This document shows positions 25,038 through 31,585 of a stretch of DNA of 35,961 nucleotides, piece after piece; within the stretch, counting starts at the first letter, position 1, and each line of letters starts with the position of its first letter. This stretch comes from an uncultured Bacilli bacterium. Its GTDB lineage: Bacteria; Bacillota_I; Bacilli_A; RF39; UBA660. The notes beneath the pieces are model-generated. The model had not been told where the DNA came from, searched no databases, and saw nothing but the letters and a program-made list of their open reading frames with translations. Position numbers and translations under genes: made by a program. The stretch spans positions 1 to 35,961 of the forward strand of contig CANQAT010000005.1 of assembly GCA_947588925.1 (NCBI GenBank). The letters are read 5' to 3'.

Positions 25038-25115
25038 ATGACTAAAAGAGAAAATTCTCAATTTGTTATTATATTACTTCTACTTGCTATAATATTTATA
25101 TTACTAGTCAAATAG
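25038..25115 (+). CDS. 25-aa hydrophobic peptide, candidate type I toxin
   Basis: MTKRENSQ followed by FVIILLLLAIIFILLVK: a short charged start and one membrane-spanning helix of ~16 residues ending in Lys. It has a strong ribosome site (AAGGTGGTGA) inside a hairpin, its own near-consensus promoter, a long leader, and a structured 3' end with a terminator. This is the layout of small membrane toxins controlled by antisense RNA (Ldr, TxpA, Bsr types), though the sequence matches none I remember. No convincing antisense promoter is visible: a minus-strand TATAAT at about 25206-25211 lacks a good -35. A small regulatory membrane peptide is the alternative. Confidence 0.6.
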   Translation: MTKRENSQFVIILLLLAIIFILLVK

Positions 25116-25121
25116 ACAAAA

Positions 25122-25155
25122 GCATTTGATTTCAACAACAGTTGATTTCAAATGC
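25122..25155 (+). ncRNA. Structured 3' UTR hairpin of the small peptide mRNA
   Basis: GCATTTGA, TT, TCAAC, AACA, GTTGA, TT, TCAAATGC: an 8-bp stem, a symmetric 2x2 internal loop, a 5-bp stem and a tetraloop, beginning 6 bases after the stop codon. It shares the CATTTGA/TCAAATG arm with the terminators on either side (24841 and 25168), so alternative pairing among them is possible. Confidence 0.5.
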
Positions 25156-25167
25156 ACTCTCATAAAG

Positions 25168-25205
25168 GGAAGCATTTGACTCTGGAATCAAATGTATCCT
25201 TTTTT
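25168..25205 (+). terminator. Terminator of the small peptide transcript
   Basis: CATTTGA (25173-25179) and TCAAATG (25188-25194) with flanking GGA/TCC, followed by six Ts. The 120 bases after it (25206-25324) hold no ORF that I can support. Confidence 0.75.
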
Positions 25206-25324
25206 ATTATATGCAAGTTCCCTTGACATATTTAATATACCATAAAAATGATTTTATTGCAATTCTTTTTATGCAAACTAACACTATTTTTAAGAAAATT
25301 CTATAATAAATATTGATAAGTTGT

Positions 25325-25353
25325 TTGATTTTTTAATGAAAGTATGTTATATT
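25325..25353 (+). promoter_or_regulatory. Promoter of the tandem-motif RNA
   Basis: TTGATT (25325-25330), a 17-base spacer, TATATT (25348-25353). The predicted start is near 25360. No ORF with a ribosome site follows before the terminator at 25493-25519. Confidence 0.65.
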
Positions 25354-25359
25354 TTAGAC

Positions 25360-25519
25360 ACATTGAGTAATTATTAGATGGTTGCATTGTGAAGATTTTT
25401 TTGAGGAACATATTAGTCAACCAAAATTCACATCAAGGATAGCATTGTGAAGAATTTATTTCGATGGACATATTAGACTATCTATGATTAATGGAAATTC
25501 TATACAGAGTTTCCTTTTT
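25360..25519 (+). ncRNA. Candidate ~160-nt RNA with two tandem structured motifs
   Basis: Between a good promoter and a strong terminator (GGAAATTCT/AGAGTTTCC, then TTTTT) lie two related units, 25380-25422 and 25438-25482, offset by 58 bases. Both contain CATTGTGAAGA near the start and ACATATTAG near the end. Each is closed by a 5-bp stem whose sequence differs but still pairs: GGTTG/CAACC in the first, GATAG/CTATC in the second. Two of five pairs changed on both sides, which argues for a conserved RNA fold. A weak CATTG...TATTAG echo at 25361-25377 may be a decayed third unit. No class I know fits. A type III antitoxin array, a regulatory sRNA or a leader for the downstream gene are all possible. 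Confidence 0.6.
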
Positions 25520-25573
25520 ACTTTATAAAATACTACTTTAATAACACTCTTTAAACATTTTAAATAAAATGTG

Positions 25574-25582
25574 TGCTATAAT
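25574..25582 (+). promoter_or_regulatory. Extended -10 promoter of the deoxyribosyltransferase-like gene
   Basis: TGCTATAAT, followed by a leader (TTTGTAAGTATGAATTGGAG) nearly identical to that of the next gene (26072-26107). The -35 region is weak. Confidence 0.6.
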
Positions 25583-25610
25583 ATTTGTAAGTATGAATTG
25601 GAGGAAAAGT

Positions 25611-26051
25611 ATGCAATATGATTTTTTTATAGCCGGAAGAGCACGAAACAAAGATAACATTTTAAAGATATGTAATTTGTTAGACAAGTATAACATATCT
25701 TACTATTGTTTTTTAAAAAACGAAGAAAATTGGGGATATGGCAATAGTAATCAAACTCCAGAAGAAAGACAAAAAGAATTTGAAGCCTTAGATTTAAAAA
25801 GTGATATCGTTTTAAATTTGTTCAAACAAGATATTGAAGGAGAAAAAGCTTCTAAAAATTTATTGCTTGTTTTACCTGCAGGCAAGGCAGCTCATATAGA
25901 AGCAGGAATTGCTTATGGTATGGGCAAAAAATGCTATGCTATAGGTGAATTTGATACAACAGATACTTTATACAATATTTTTGATAAAATCTTTAAAAAC
26001 GAAACTGAACTAGAAAATTTTTTTAAAACATATATTAAAGGCAATATATAA
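25611..26051 (+). CDS. Nucleoside 2-deoxyribosyltransferase-like protein
   Basis: A 146-residue protein with the Rossmann-like fold of nucleoside 2-deoxyribosyltransferases and their relatives. The strand YDFFIAGRAR opens it; DIVLNLF and LLLVLPAGKAAHIEAGIAYG (residues about 84-103) correspond to the D.v.v...p.G...E.G.A segment with the likely catalytic Glu97. MGKKCYAIGEF follows. Family enzymes break or exchange the N-glycosidic bond of deoxynucleosides, or hydrolyse nucleoside monophosphates. The real start is the ATG at 25611 with TTGGAGGAAAAG upstream, not the in-frame ATG at 25593. It lies 57 bases before the HD-kinase gene with a matching promoter-leader, suggesting shared control. The exact substrate is unknown. 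Confidence 0.7.
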   Translation: MQYDFFIAGRARNKDNILKICNLLDKYNISYYCFLKNEENWGYGNSNQTPEERQKEFEALDLKSDIVLNLFKQDIEGEKASKNLLLVLPAGKAAHIEAGIAYGMGKKCYAIGEFDTTDTLYNIFDKIFKNETELENFFKTYIKGNI

Positions 26052-26071
26052 AATTATGTCTAATATATACT

Positions 26072-26080
26072 TGCTATAAT
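26072..26080 (+). promoter_or_regulatory. Extended -10 promoter of the HD-kinase gene
   Basis: TGCTATAAT with the leader GTTTATAAGTATGAATGGAG before the ATG, a near-copy of the leader at 25574-25610. The duplication suggests the two genes answer to the same signal. Confidence 0.6.
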
Positions 26081-26107
26081 GTTTATAAGTATGAATGGAG
26101 GAAGAAT

Positions 26108-27445
26108 ATGGATATTAAAGAAAAAGCAAAAGAATTTACTATAAAAGCTCATATGGGGCAAGTTAGAAAAAATGAAACTGATAAACCTATGATAATGCAC
26201 CCACTTAAAGTTGGACAACTTTTAGAGTCATATGGGTATGATGACAATGTCGTTGTTGCTGCTTATTTACACGATGTTGTAGAAGATACAAAATATACTA
26301 TCGAAGATATTGAAAAAGAATTTGGTAATGATATAGCCTCTCTTGTAATGGATGCATCAGAGCCTGATAAATCATTATCTTGGGAAGAAAGGAAAAAGCA
26401 CACCATAGAAAATACTAAAACATTACCTCTTAGAAATAAACTAATAATATGCGCTGATAAAATAGATAACTTAGAAGATTTATTTTTAAAATTTGAAAAA
26501 ACTGGTAAAAGAGATTTTAGTGCTTTTAAAAGAGGAGAAGAATCTCAAAAATGGTACTATACAAATATTTATGAAAGTTTAATAAATGGTATAGATGAAG
26601 ACCTTCCTATATTTAAAAGATTAAAAGAACTATTAGACAAAGTATTTTATAAGAGTGAAGATACTTTTTTAAAGGATGTTATATTTGATAATAACCAAGA
26701 CTACTATTTAAAACTTAGGAAGTTACACGCTCAAAAACTAGAATTACAAAAACTTAAATCTTTAATCACACCATCTAAACCATTTGTTATAGAATTTACA
26801 GGTACACCTAGAACTGGCAAAACAACTACGATAAATAATTTATACGATTTCTTTAAAAAAGGTGGATTCGATGTATCTATAATAGAAGAATTTACAACTT
26901 CTAAGAATTATAAAAAGATGATAAAAAATGAATTAAAAGACATGGATGTTTCTGATAGAAATTTAGAAATAATTAAATTAGTACATGAACAATTACAAAA
27001 GGCTTTAGAAGATAAAAAAGATATAATTATAATTGATAGGTCTTTAAATGATAGACAGATATGGAATTATAGATGTTTACTAAAAAAAGATATGCCTGAG
27101 GATTTATATTTAGAGGCTAAGAAAAAATATTCAAAGATTTCAAAAGAATTAATTAATTTTTTAGTTATTACTTATGCTGATTCTTTAACCTCTTTAAAAC
27201 GCGATTATAATTCTAGTTTAGCACTTGAAAAAAGAAATTTCTTAAATTTAGAGAATATAGATGAGTATAACAAAAGCCTAAATGACTTAAAAGACTTATT
27301 TAAAGAAAGTGTAGATTCAATGATTTTATTAGACACTTCAAATATTAGTATGAATGATATTTCTATAGAAGTTGCGTCTGAAATTTTACCTGCTATTAGA
27401 AAAACTTACATTAAAGAATTTAAACAAAAATATAATTTAAAATAA
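26108..27445 (+). CDS. HD hydrolase fused to a P-loop nucleotide kinase-like domain
   Basis: A 445-residue two-domain protein. Residues 1-165 form an HD domain of the RelA/SpoT (Mesh1-like) hydrolase type: MHPLKVGQLL (His31), YLHDVVEDT (His55-Asp56, Glu59-Asp60) and CADKIDNL (Asp117). These bind the metal used to cleave (p)ppGpp or related nucleotides. Residues about 222-445 form a P-loop kinase-like domain: FVIEFTGTPRTGKTTTINNL (Walker A, 232-239), DIIIIDRSLNDRQIWNYR (the DR motif of nucleoside and nucleotide kinases) and a lid-like helical region. The fusion is one I do not know with a named function. It may couple nucleotide removal and phosphorylation. Start ATG follows GGAGGAAGA. It is followed by its own terminator. 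Confidence 0.75.
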   Translation: MDIKEKAKEFTIKAHMGQVRKNETDKPMIMHPLKVGQLLESYGYDDNVVVAAYLHDVVEDTKYTIEDIEKEFGNDIASLVMDASEPDKSLSWEERKKHTIENTKTLPLRNKLIICADKIDNLEDLFLKFEKTGKRDFSAFKRGEESQKWYYTNIYESLINGIDEDLPIFKRLKELLDKVFYKSEDTFLKDVIFDNNQDYYLKLRKLHAQKLELQKLKSLITPSKPFVIEFTGTPRTGKTTTINNLYDFFKKGGFDVSIIEEFTTSKNYKKMIKNELKDMDVSDRNLEIIKLVHEQLQKALEDKKDIIIIDRSLNDRQIWNYRCLLKKDMPEDLYLEAKKKYSKISKELINFLVITYADSLTSLKRDYNSSLALEKRNFLNLENIDEYNKSLNDLKDLFKESVDSMILLDTSNISMNDISIEVASEILPAIRKTYIKEFKQKYNLK

Positions 27446-27486
27446 AAAGATGATACGCATATTAATGCAAAATATCATCTTTTTTT
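27444..27486 (+). terminator. Terminator after the HD-kinase gene
   Basis: AAAGATGATA and TATCATCTTT form a long stem overlapping the stop codon, ending in Ts. The loop contains ATTAATGC. A near-copy lies at 35041-35083. Between here and 27657 there is no gene or motif that I can support. Confidence 0.8.
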
Positions 27487-27659
27487 ACCTACCCTACTTT
27501 TATAATTATCTAATAAAAAATTTAATTTAAATACAATAGTTTTCATTCCAACTTTTATTAATATTATTACCTCCAATTCCTAGATTGCCATCTTTGTTCA
27601 ATTCTATTTACCATTTACATTTCTTTCAAATTTTTATGGTTAATGTTAAAATCATCAAT

Positions 27660-27688
27660 AAAAAAGCCATACTCTTAAAAAGTATGAA
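27660..27688 (-). terminator. Terminator after the helical surface protein gene
   Basis: Minus strand: CATACT...AGTATG stem with GGCTTTTTT after it, about 30 bases beyond the stop codon of the 632-aa protein. Confidence 0.6.
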
Positions 27689-27718
27689 CTTATTTATATT
27701 AATTAAAAATTATTTTAA

Positions 27719-29617
27719 TTATGCAGATCTATTTGGGTCACAAGTCCAATAATAGTAATCATTACCATTTTTATCTTTATCCCACGTTTTTTTACAACCA
27801 TAATGAGATTTGTATTCTTCTTCTAGTGCACTAACATCAGTTATTCCCAATTCACTAGCAGTTGGAACTTGAGTCATATTAGCATTTACTAAAACAATTT
27901 CAAAATTTCTAGTCTTATTATTTCCTAATACTGTACCTTTTAAATAGCTTACATAATCATTACTAATACCAATATCAATCATTACAGTATCGGTTGCAAC
28001 AGAATCGTAATAATATTCAGAAAGCCAACTATTAAATGAACTATTTGAAATAGCTACTCGGTAGAATTTAACAGACGAACCTATATCATTATAAGCAGTG
28101 CCTTTTAAACTATTAGTTGTAAGTGGTGTAGCATCTATAAGAAATCTTAAGTTTTTAACTAATTCTAATTCAATAACTCCAACTGTTCTTTTTCCACTAA
28201 ATTGCATATCCCAACCTGTAGATCCCTTAACATTTGGAATTGTCCAAGGAGAACTAGACGCTGCTTTAAATAAAGACACTTGTTTAGCATTAATATTTGA
28301 TTTATCAGTATATGAGTATAACACACCAGAAGGAATAGAACTACCATCATTGGCGCCATTATGATAAACAATTAATTCTGTTCCACTATTTTTATCATAC
28401 ATTTTTGTCCAATTTTCTTTAACGTTACGAACTGTTAAACTCGTAGCTCCAACAGTATTATCTACTGCATTTTTAATAGTCGCAACAATATCCTCAGTAC
28501 TTGTAGTTTTTGATTCACTTGGGCTAGAGTTTTCTGTAGTACTAGGAGTACTGTTAGCTTGAGTAGTTGGTGTTGTTTTTTCTAATGCCTCTTTTGCCAA
28601 TTTTTCTTTTTCAATTCTTCTAGCCTCTTCTGCAGCTTCTCTTTGTGCCTGTGCGTTTCTTGCTTCTTCTTCTGCCTTTTTTGCCTCTGCAGTCTTACGA
28701 TTTTCTTCTTCCTGAGCAAGTCTAGCTTCCTCTGCTTTTTTATTAGCTTCTTCTGCTAGTCTTTTTGCTTCTTCAATATTTTTTGCTTCTTCTGCAGCTT
28801 TTCGTTCTTCCTCAAGTCTTTGAGCCTCTGCTTCTGCTGCCTTTCTTGCTTCCTCAGCCTTTTTTGCTTCCTCTTCTGCTTTTTTTGCCTCTTCAAGTCT
28901 TTGAGCTTCTTCTAAAGCAGCCTGTCTTACTTCTTCAGCTTTACGTGCTTGTTCTTCAGCAAGTTTCTTCGCTTCTTCAGCATTTTTTGCTTCTTCTTCG
29001 GCTAATTTTTTAGCTGTTTCCGCCTTTTTAGCTTCTTCTAAAGCTTTTCGTTCTTCTTCTGCTGCTCTTTTTGCTTCTGCTTGTGCAGCTACTACTTTTT
29101 CTAAAGCTGCTTGTCTTTCTTCTTCTGCTTTTTTTGCTTCTTCTAAAGCTAATCTTTTTGCTTCTTCAGCAATTTTTCTTTCCTCATCTGTTTTTGCAGA
29201 TTGAATTTGTTCTTCGGCTAATCTTTTAGCCTCCTCTGCTTTTTTTACTGTAGCTTCAGCTTCATTTTTCGTTTCTACAGCTTTTTCAAATTCGTTTTCT
29301 GTAGTTTTTTTCTTTTCTTCTGCTTGCTTTACAGCCTCTTGGGCAGTTTCTAAGTTTTTTACTGCAGTTTCTTTAGCTTCTGTTTTCTTTTTTAATTCTT
29401 CATTTGCTATATCAACTTTTGCATTTGTTTCACGTACATCTTCCTCTGCTTCTATTAAAGCAGTTGTCCTATTAACTGAAAGTGCTTGTTTTTCATAAGA
29501 GTTATTAATTTTATTATGGTCTACATTTAAGATTTTGTTTACTCCAATGACACAAGTCCCAACTGTTGCAGTACCCAAAACAACTCCAATAATTATTTTT
29601 GATATCAACGTTTTCAT
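27719..29617 (-). CDS. Secreted or membrane-anchored protein with long charged helix
   Basis: A 632-residue protein. Residues 1-27 (KTLISKIIIGVVLGTATVGTCVIGV) form a signal peptide or membrane anchor. Residues about 50-345 are an almost unbroken Ala/Glu/Lys helix built from AKKAEEE/AKRLAEE heptads, a coiled coil or single alpha-helix that could span tens of nanometres. A Ser/Thr/Pro-rich linker follows (345-370). The C-terminal ~260 residues are a beta-rich globular domain ending with a Cys pair in HYGCKKTWDKDKNGNDYYYW and TCDP, possibly a disulfide. There is no LPXTG motif, so anchoring would be by the N-terminal helix. It looks like a stalk-and-head surface protein or adhesin; the ligand is unknown. 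Confidence 0.7.
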   Translation of the reverse strand: MKTLISKIIIGVVLGTATVGTCVIGVNKILNVDHNKINNSYEKQALSVNRTTALIEAEEDVRETNAKVDIANEELKKKTEAKETAVKNLETAQEAVKQAEEKKKTTENEFEKAVETKNEAEATVKKAEEAKRLAEEQIQSAKTDEERKIAEEAKRLALEEAKKAEEERQAALEKVVAAQAEAKRAAEEERKALEEAKKAETAKKLAEEEAKNAEEAKKLAEEQARKAEEVRQAALEEAQRLEEAKKAEEEAKKAEEARKAAEAEAQRLEEERKAAEEAKNIEEAKRLAEEANKKAEEARLAQEEENRKTAEAKKAEEEARNAQAQREAAEEARRIEKEKLAKEALEKTTPTTQANSTPSTTENSSPSESKTTSTEDIVATIKNAVDNTVGATSLTVRNVKENWTKMYDKNSGTELIVYHNGANDGSSIPSGVLYSYTDKSNINAKQVSLFKAASSSPWTIPNVKGSTGWDMQFSGKRTVGVIELELVKNLRFLIDATPLTTNSLKGTAYNDIGSSVKFYRVAISNSSFNSWLSEYYYDSVATDTVMIDIGISNDYVSYLKGTVLGNNKTRNFEIVLVNANMTQVPTASELGITDVSALEEEYKSHYGCKKTWDKDKNGNDYYYWTCDPNRSA

Positions 29618-29640
29618 AAAATACCTCTCTTTCTAACGCG

Positions 29641-29669
29641 ATTATACAACATTATATGCATAATGTCAA
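29641..29669 (-). promoter_or_regulatory. Consensus promoter of the helical surface protein
   Basis: Minus strand: TTGACA (29664-29669), exactly 17 bases, TATAAT (29641-29646). A perfect match to the housekeeping consensus, about 23 bases before the start codon, so strong expression is expected. The 150 bases beyond it (29670-29827) hold nothing I recognise. Confidence 0.85.
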
Positions 29670-29827
29670 ATACAAGTGTAAAGAATTTTTACGAAAATAT
29701 TGGCTAGAAATTTCATATTTTACTTTACATAATAGTCATCCTTAAATTTTATATAAAGTTATGAATGATATTTTATTTCTATCTTTAGGTGCTTAAATTT
29801 TTTTAAATATCCAACATTTTCGTTCAC

Positions 29828-29871
29828 TTTTCGGCAACTTTTCGGCAACTTTTCGGCAACCTTTCGGCAAC
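29828..29871. repeat. Four 11-bp tandem repeats (TTTTCGGCAAC)
   Basis: Units at 29828-29838, 29839-29849, 29850-29860 and 29861-29871, the last with C for the first T. The 11-base period is about one helical turn, so a protein binding each copy would line up on one face, as with iterons or cooperative operators. No ORF crosses it. Confidence 0.8.
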
Positions 29872-29893
29872 TTTTCATTTTTAAATTGAAAAA

Positions 29894-29956
29894 TCGAACT
29901 AAAAAGTTCGACTAAAATACAATCTGGAGCGATAAAGGTTGAAGTCGGACAACTTT
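29894..29956 (+). other. Dispersed element copy 1: hairpin, CAATCTGGAGCGAT, hairpin
   Basis: TCGAAC/GTTCGA hairpin (29894-29911), then CAATCTGGAGCGAT (29920-29933), then AAAGGTTG...CAACTTT, which can pair with one bulge. A second copy with the same order lies at 31388-31453. The shared 14-base core has ATC/GAT arms around TGGAGC. Function unknown. Confidence 0.5.
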
Positions 29957-29986
29957 TAACTTTATTGATAGATAGTAATAATCACT

Positions 29987-30020
29987 AACTAATATAATTA
30001 TACTGCAAATTATATTAGTT
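29987..30020. repeat. Perfect 13-bp inverted repeat
   Basis: AACTAATATAATT (29987-29999) and AATTATATTAGTT (30008-30020) around an 8-base loop. It is not followed by a T run on either strand, so it is not an obvious terminator. It could be a protein site or a single-strand hairpin. Confidence 0.6.
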
Positions 30021-30055
30021 GCAATATTTATTAGGAAATAAAAAAATTTAATAAA

Positions 30056-30182
30056 TTTCTTACGACATTTTCTTACGACATTTCTTACGACAAATAATCA
30101 TATCACTAAAAATTCTAACCTTGAAGATATTAGAAAATTACAAGGAATTTTAATAACTTTCTTATGACATTTTCTTACGACA
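30056..30182. repeat. Five TTTCTTACGACA repeats in a 3+2 arrangement
   Basis: Copies start at 30056, 30068 and 30081, then 30158 (one base changed, TTATGACA) and 30170. Spacing is 12-13 bases within each group. The last two overlap the -35 region of the promoter before the AlbA_2 fragment, so they look like operator sites of a repressor. Their general shape resembles the TTTTCGGCAAC array 200 bases upstream. Confidence 0.75.
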
Positions 30183-30191
30183 TGGTATAAT
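30183..30191 (+). promoter_or_regulatory. Extended -10 promoter overlapping the repeat array
   Basis: TGGTATAAT, with ATGACA or TATGAC at 16-17 bases spacing upstream inside the repeats. It lies 29 bases before the ATG at 30220. Confidence 0.6.
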
Positions 30192-30219
30192 TAGATTACA
30201 AGAATCAGGAGGTAAAACT

Positions 30220-30504
30220 ATGTTAGATGTAATTGAAGATGTAAGAAATGAATTTAAAGTTAAATTAACAGACAAATTTGAAGAAGAAGTCATATCATTT
30301 TTGAATACTAATGGTGGTAATATTTATATTGGTGTTAATGATAAAGGTGACATTGTAGGCATAAATGGTAATATTGATTTATTACAAAGAACTATTAAAG
30401 ATAGAATAAAAGATAATATAATGCCATCTACATTAGGACTATATGATGTCGTTGTATTAGAAGAAAACAATAAAAAATATATTAAAATAATTTCTATTTT
30501 ATGA
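30220..30504 (+). pseudogene. Truncated AlbA_2 (schlafen-like) protein
   Basis: A 94-residue product with only the first part of an AlbA_2/Schlafen domain: EFKVKLTDKFEEEVISFLNTNGGNIYIGVNDKGDIVGI, then DNIMPSTLGLYDVVVLEENNKKYIKIIS, where it stops. Complete members continue for another 30 residues in this domain and usually several hundred beyond. It has an intact start with AGGAGG and a promoter, so a short protein may still be made. I favour a remnant, but a deliberate short regulator cannot be excluded. The next gene is unrelated to AlbA_2 C-terminal parts. Confidence 0.65.
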
Positions 30505-30552
30505 TATAATTATTATGTAGTTATGAGCGTCTACAAGTGAGGATGTGATTTT

Positions 30553-31164
30553 ATGGACGATAATAAAGCTTTAGAAATGAGATTAGAGGATGAACCATTT
30601 TTAAATTCAAAACCGTATTTTGGGCAAAATTTAATTGGCTTACATAATAGAGGAATTTATACTTTAAATGATTTTATTACTATGGATTTAAAGTCAATAC
30701 CTGATAAAGTAACTAGAAATACATTTTTTAGAATGATTGATATTTTGAGGTGTAAATATTTTGGAGAGGATTTAGTATGTGATGTTTTACTTAAAAGCCA
30801 TCTAAATCCAATTGAAGAAGATTTTAAAAAAGATTGTTCAAAATTAGGAATACCTTTTATAAGAAGAGTATATAGAGGACTTTTTCGATCAAATATAGAT
30901 AGATCTAATTTAACTATGAAAGATTATTTGAACGATTATGATGTTAGAAATAGTCGTTCAAAAAATTTAGTAGATTTTTATTTAGAGTATATTAAAATTA
31001 AAGAAGATAAAAAAGATGATACAATAACATCACCAGAATTAGAAGCATTAAAAAAACAATTATCAAGTTTAACTAGTCAAAGAGATGATTTGGATAAGCA
31101 AATTCAAGATATTAAGGTTAAAATTCAATTAATGAGTGAGGGTAAAAATAATGCAAGAAAATAA
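30553..31164 (+). CDS. Protein with helix-hairpin-helix-like start and coiled-coil end (unrecognised)
   Basis: A 203-residue protein. Residues about 25-65 (LIGLHNRGIYTLNDFITMDL...) read like the helix-hairpin-helix of an RNA polymerase alpha C-terminal-type domain. The middle is helical and basic. Residues about 165-195 form a coiled coil (LEALKKQLSSLTSQRDDLDKQ). ATG follows GAGGATG; a TGATATAAT box upstream (around 30503-30511) may be its promoter. It overlaps the 43-aa coiled-coil gene by 14 bases, so the two are probably partners. I do not recognise the family. Confidence 0.6.
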   Translation: MDDNKALEMRLEDEPFLNSKPYFGQNLIGLHNRGIYTLNDFITMDLKSIPDKVTRNTFFRMIDILRCKYFGEDLVCDVLLKSHLNPIEEDFKKDCSKLGIPFIRRVYRGLFRSNIDRSNLTMKDYLNDYDVRNSRSKNLVDFYLEYIKIKEDKKDDTITSPELEALKKQLSSLTSQRDDLDKQIQDIKVKIQLMSEGKNNARK

Positions 31165-31282
31165 TAGTATAGAAGATATAAAAAAATATATAGAAAATTT
31201 AAAAAATGAAATACTGGAAAAACAAAATGAATTAAATGAATTAATTAGTATTTTAAATAACGAAAATGATTTTAATGAATAA
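31151..31282 (+). CDS. 43-aa coiled-coil protein
   Basis: A short acidic helix (SIEDIKKYIENLKNEILEKQ, then NELNELISIL) with leucine/isoleucine heptads. ATG at 31151 has GAGGG 8 bases upstream, inside the end of the preceding gene with a 14-base overlap. Both products end in or consist of coiled coil, so they may bind each other. It is followed at once by a strong terminator. Confidence 0.6.
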   Translation: MQENNSIEDIKKYIENLKNEILEKQNELNELISILNNENDFNE

Positions 31283-31291
31283 TCATTTTTT

Positions 31292-31328
31292 CACACGCAT
31301 ATTGGCTGTCAATATGCGTGTGTGTTTT
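31292..31328 (+). terminator. Strong terminator after the coiled-coil gene pair
   Basis: CACACGCATATTG (31292-31304) and CAATATGCGTGTG (31310-31322), a 13-bp perfect stem with a 5-base loop, followed by TGTTTT. Confidence 0.85.
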
Positions 31329-31344
31329 CTAAATTGACAAAAAT

Positions 31345-31381
31345 AAAACTACTCTCAATTTAAATTTAAGAGTAGTTTTTT
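31345..31381. terminator. Second terminator-like hairpin
   Basis: AAAACTACTCT (31345-31355) and AGAGTAGTTTT (31369-31379), 11 bp with a 13-base loop, T-rich on the plus side and A-rich on the other, so it can act in either direction. Confidence 0.65.
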
Positions 31382-31387
31382 ATATAT

Positions 31388-31453
31388 ACTCGAAGAATTT
31401 TCCGAGTTTCCTATCAATCTGGAGCGATTGTGGAAGATATCTACAACTTTCAC
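31388..31453 (+). other. Dispersed element copy 2: hairpin, CAATCTGGAGCGAT, hairpin
   Basis: ACTCG/CGAGT near-perfect palindrome (31388-31407), then CAATCTGGAGCGAT (31415-31428), then GTGGAAG...CTTTCAC, which can pair. Same order as the copy at 29894-29956 although the flanking stems differ in sequence. The two copies bracket 30220-31282. Confidence 0.5.
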
Positions 31454-31550
31454 TCATAACGTTTCGATATATAAAATATCAACCATTAATGATATTCTAT
31501 CATAAATTTAGAAAATAATAAATAAAAAATTAATAATGTAGCAATCTTGA

Positions 31551-31579
31551 TTGACAAGTGCTAATAATAATGTTATATT
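31551..31579 (+). promoter_or_regulatory. Promoter of a ~107-nt candidate sRNA
   Basis: TTGACA (31551-31556), exactly 17 bases, TATATT (31574-31579). Strong match; the start would be near 31586. Confidence 0.7.
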
Positions 31580-31585
31580 TGATGT

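Noticed and set aside
25360-26051. A type III toxin-antitoxin locus with the 146-aa gene as toxin
   Set aside because: The RNA layout fits, but the protein has clear deoxyribosyltransferase-family motifs, not a ToxN/CptN/TenpN pattern, and seems to have its own promoter. Kept only as an alternative for the RNA.
28765-29013. Leu-rich plus-strand ORF inside the helical surface protein gene
   Set aside because: An antisense shadow of the Ala/Glu/Lys repeats with no ribosome site.
29828-30182. Repeat arrays as a CRISPR
   Set aside because: The units are only 11-13 bases and contiguous, without unique ~30-base spacers, and no cas genes are near.
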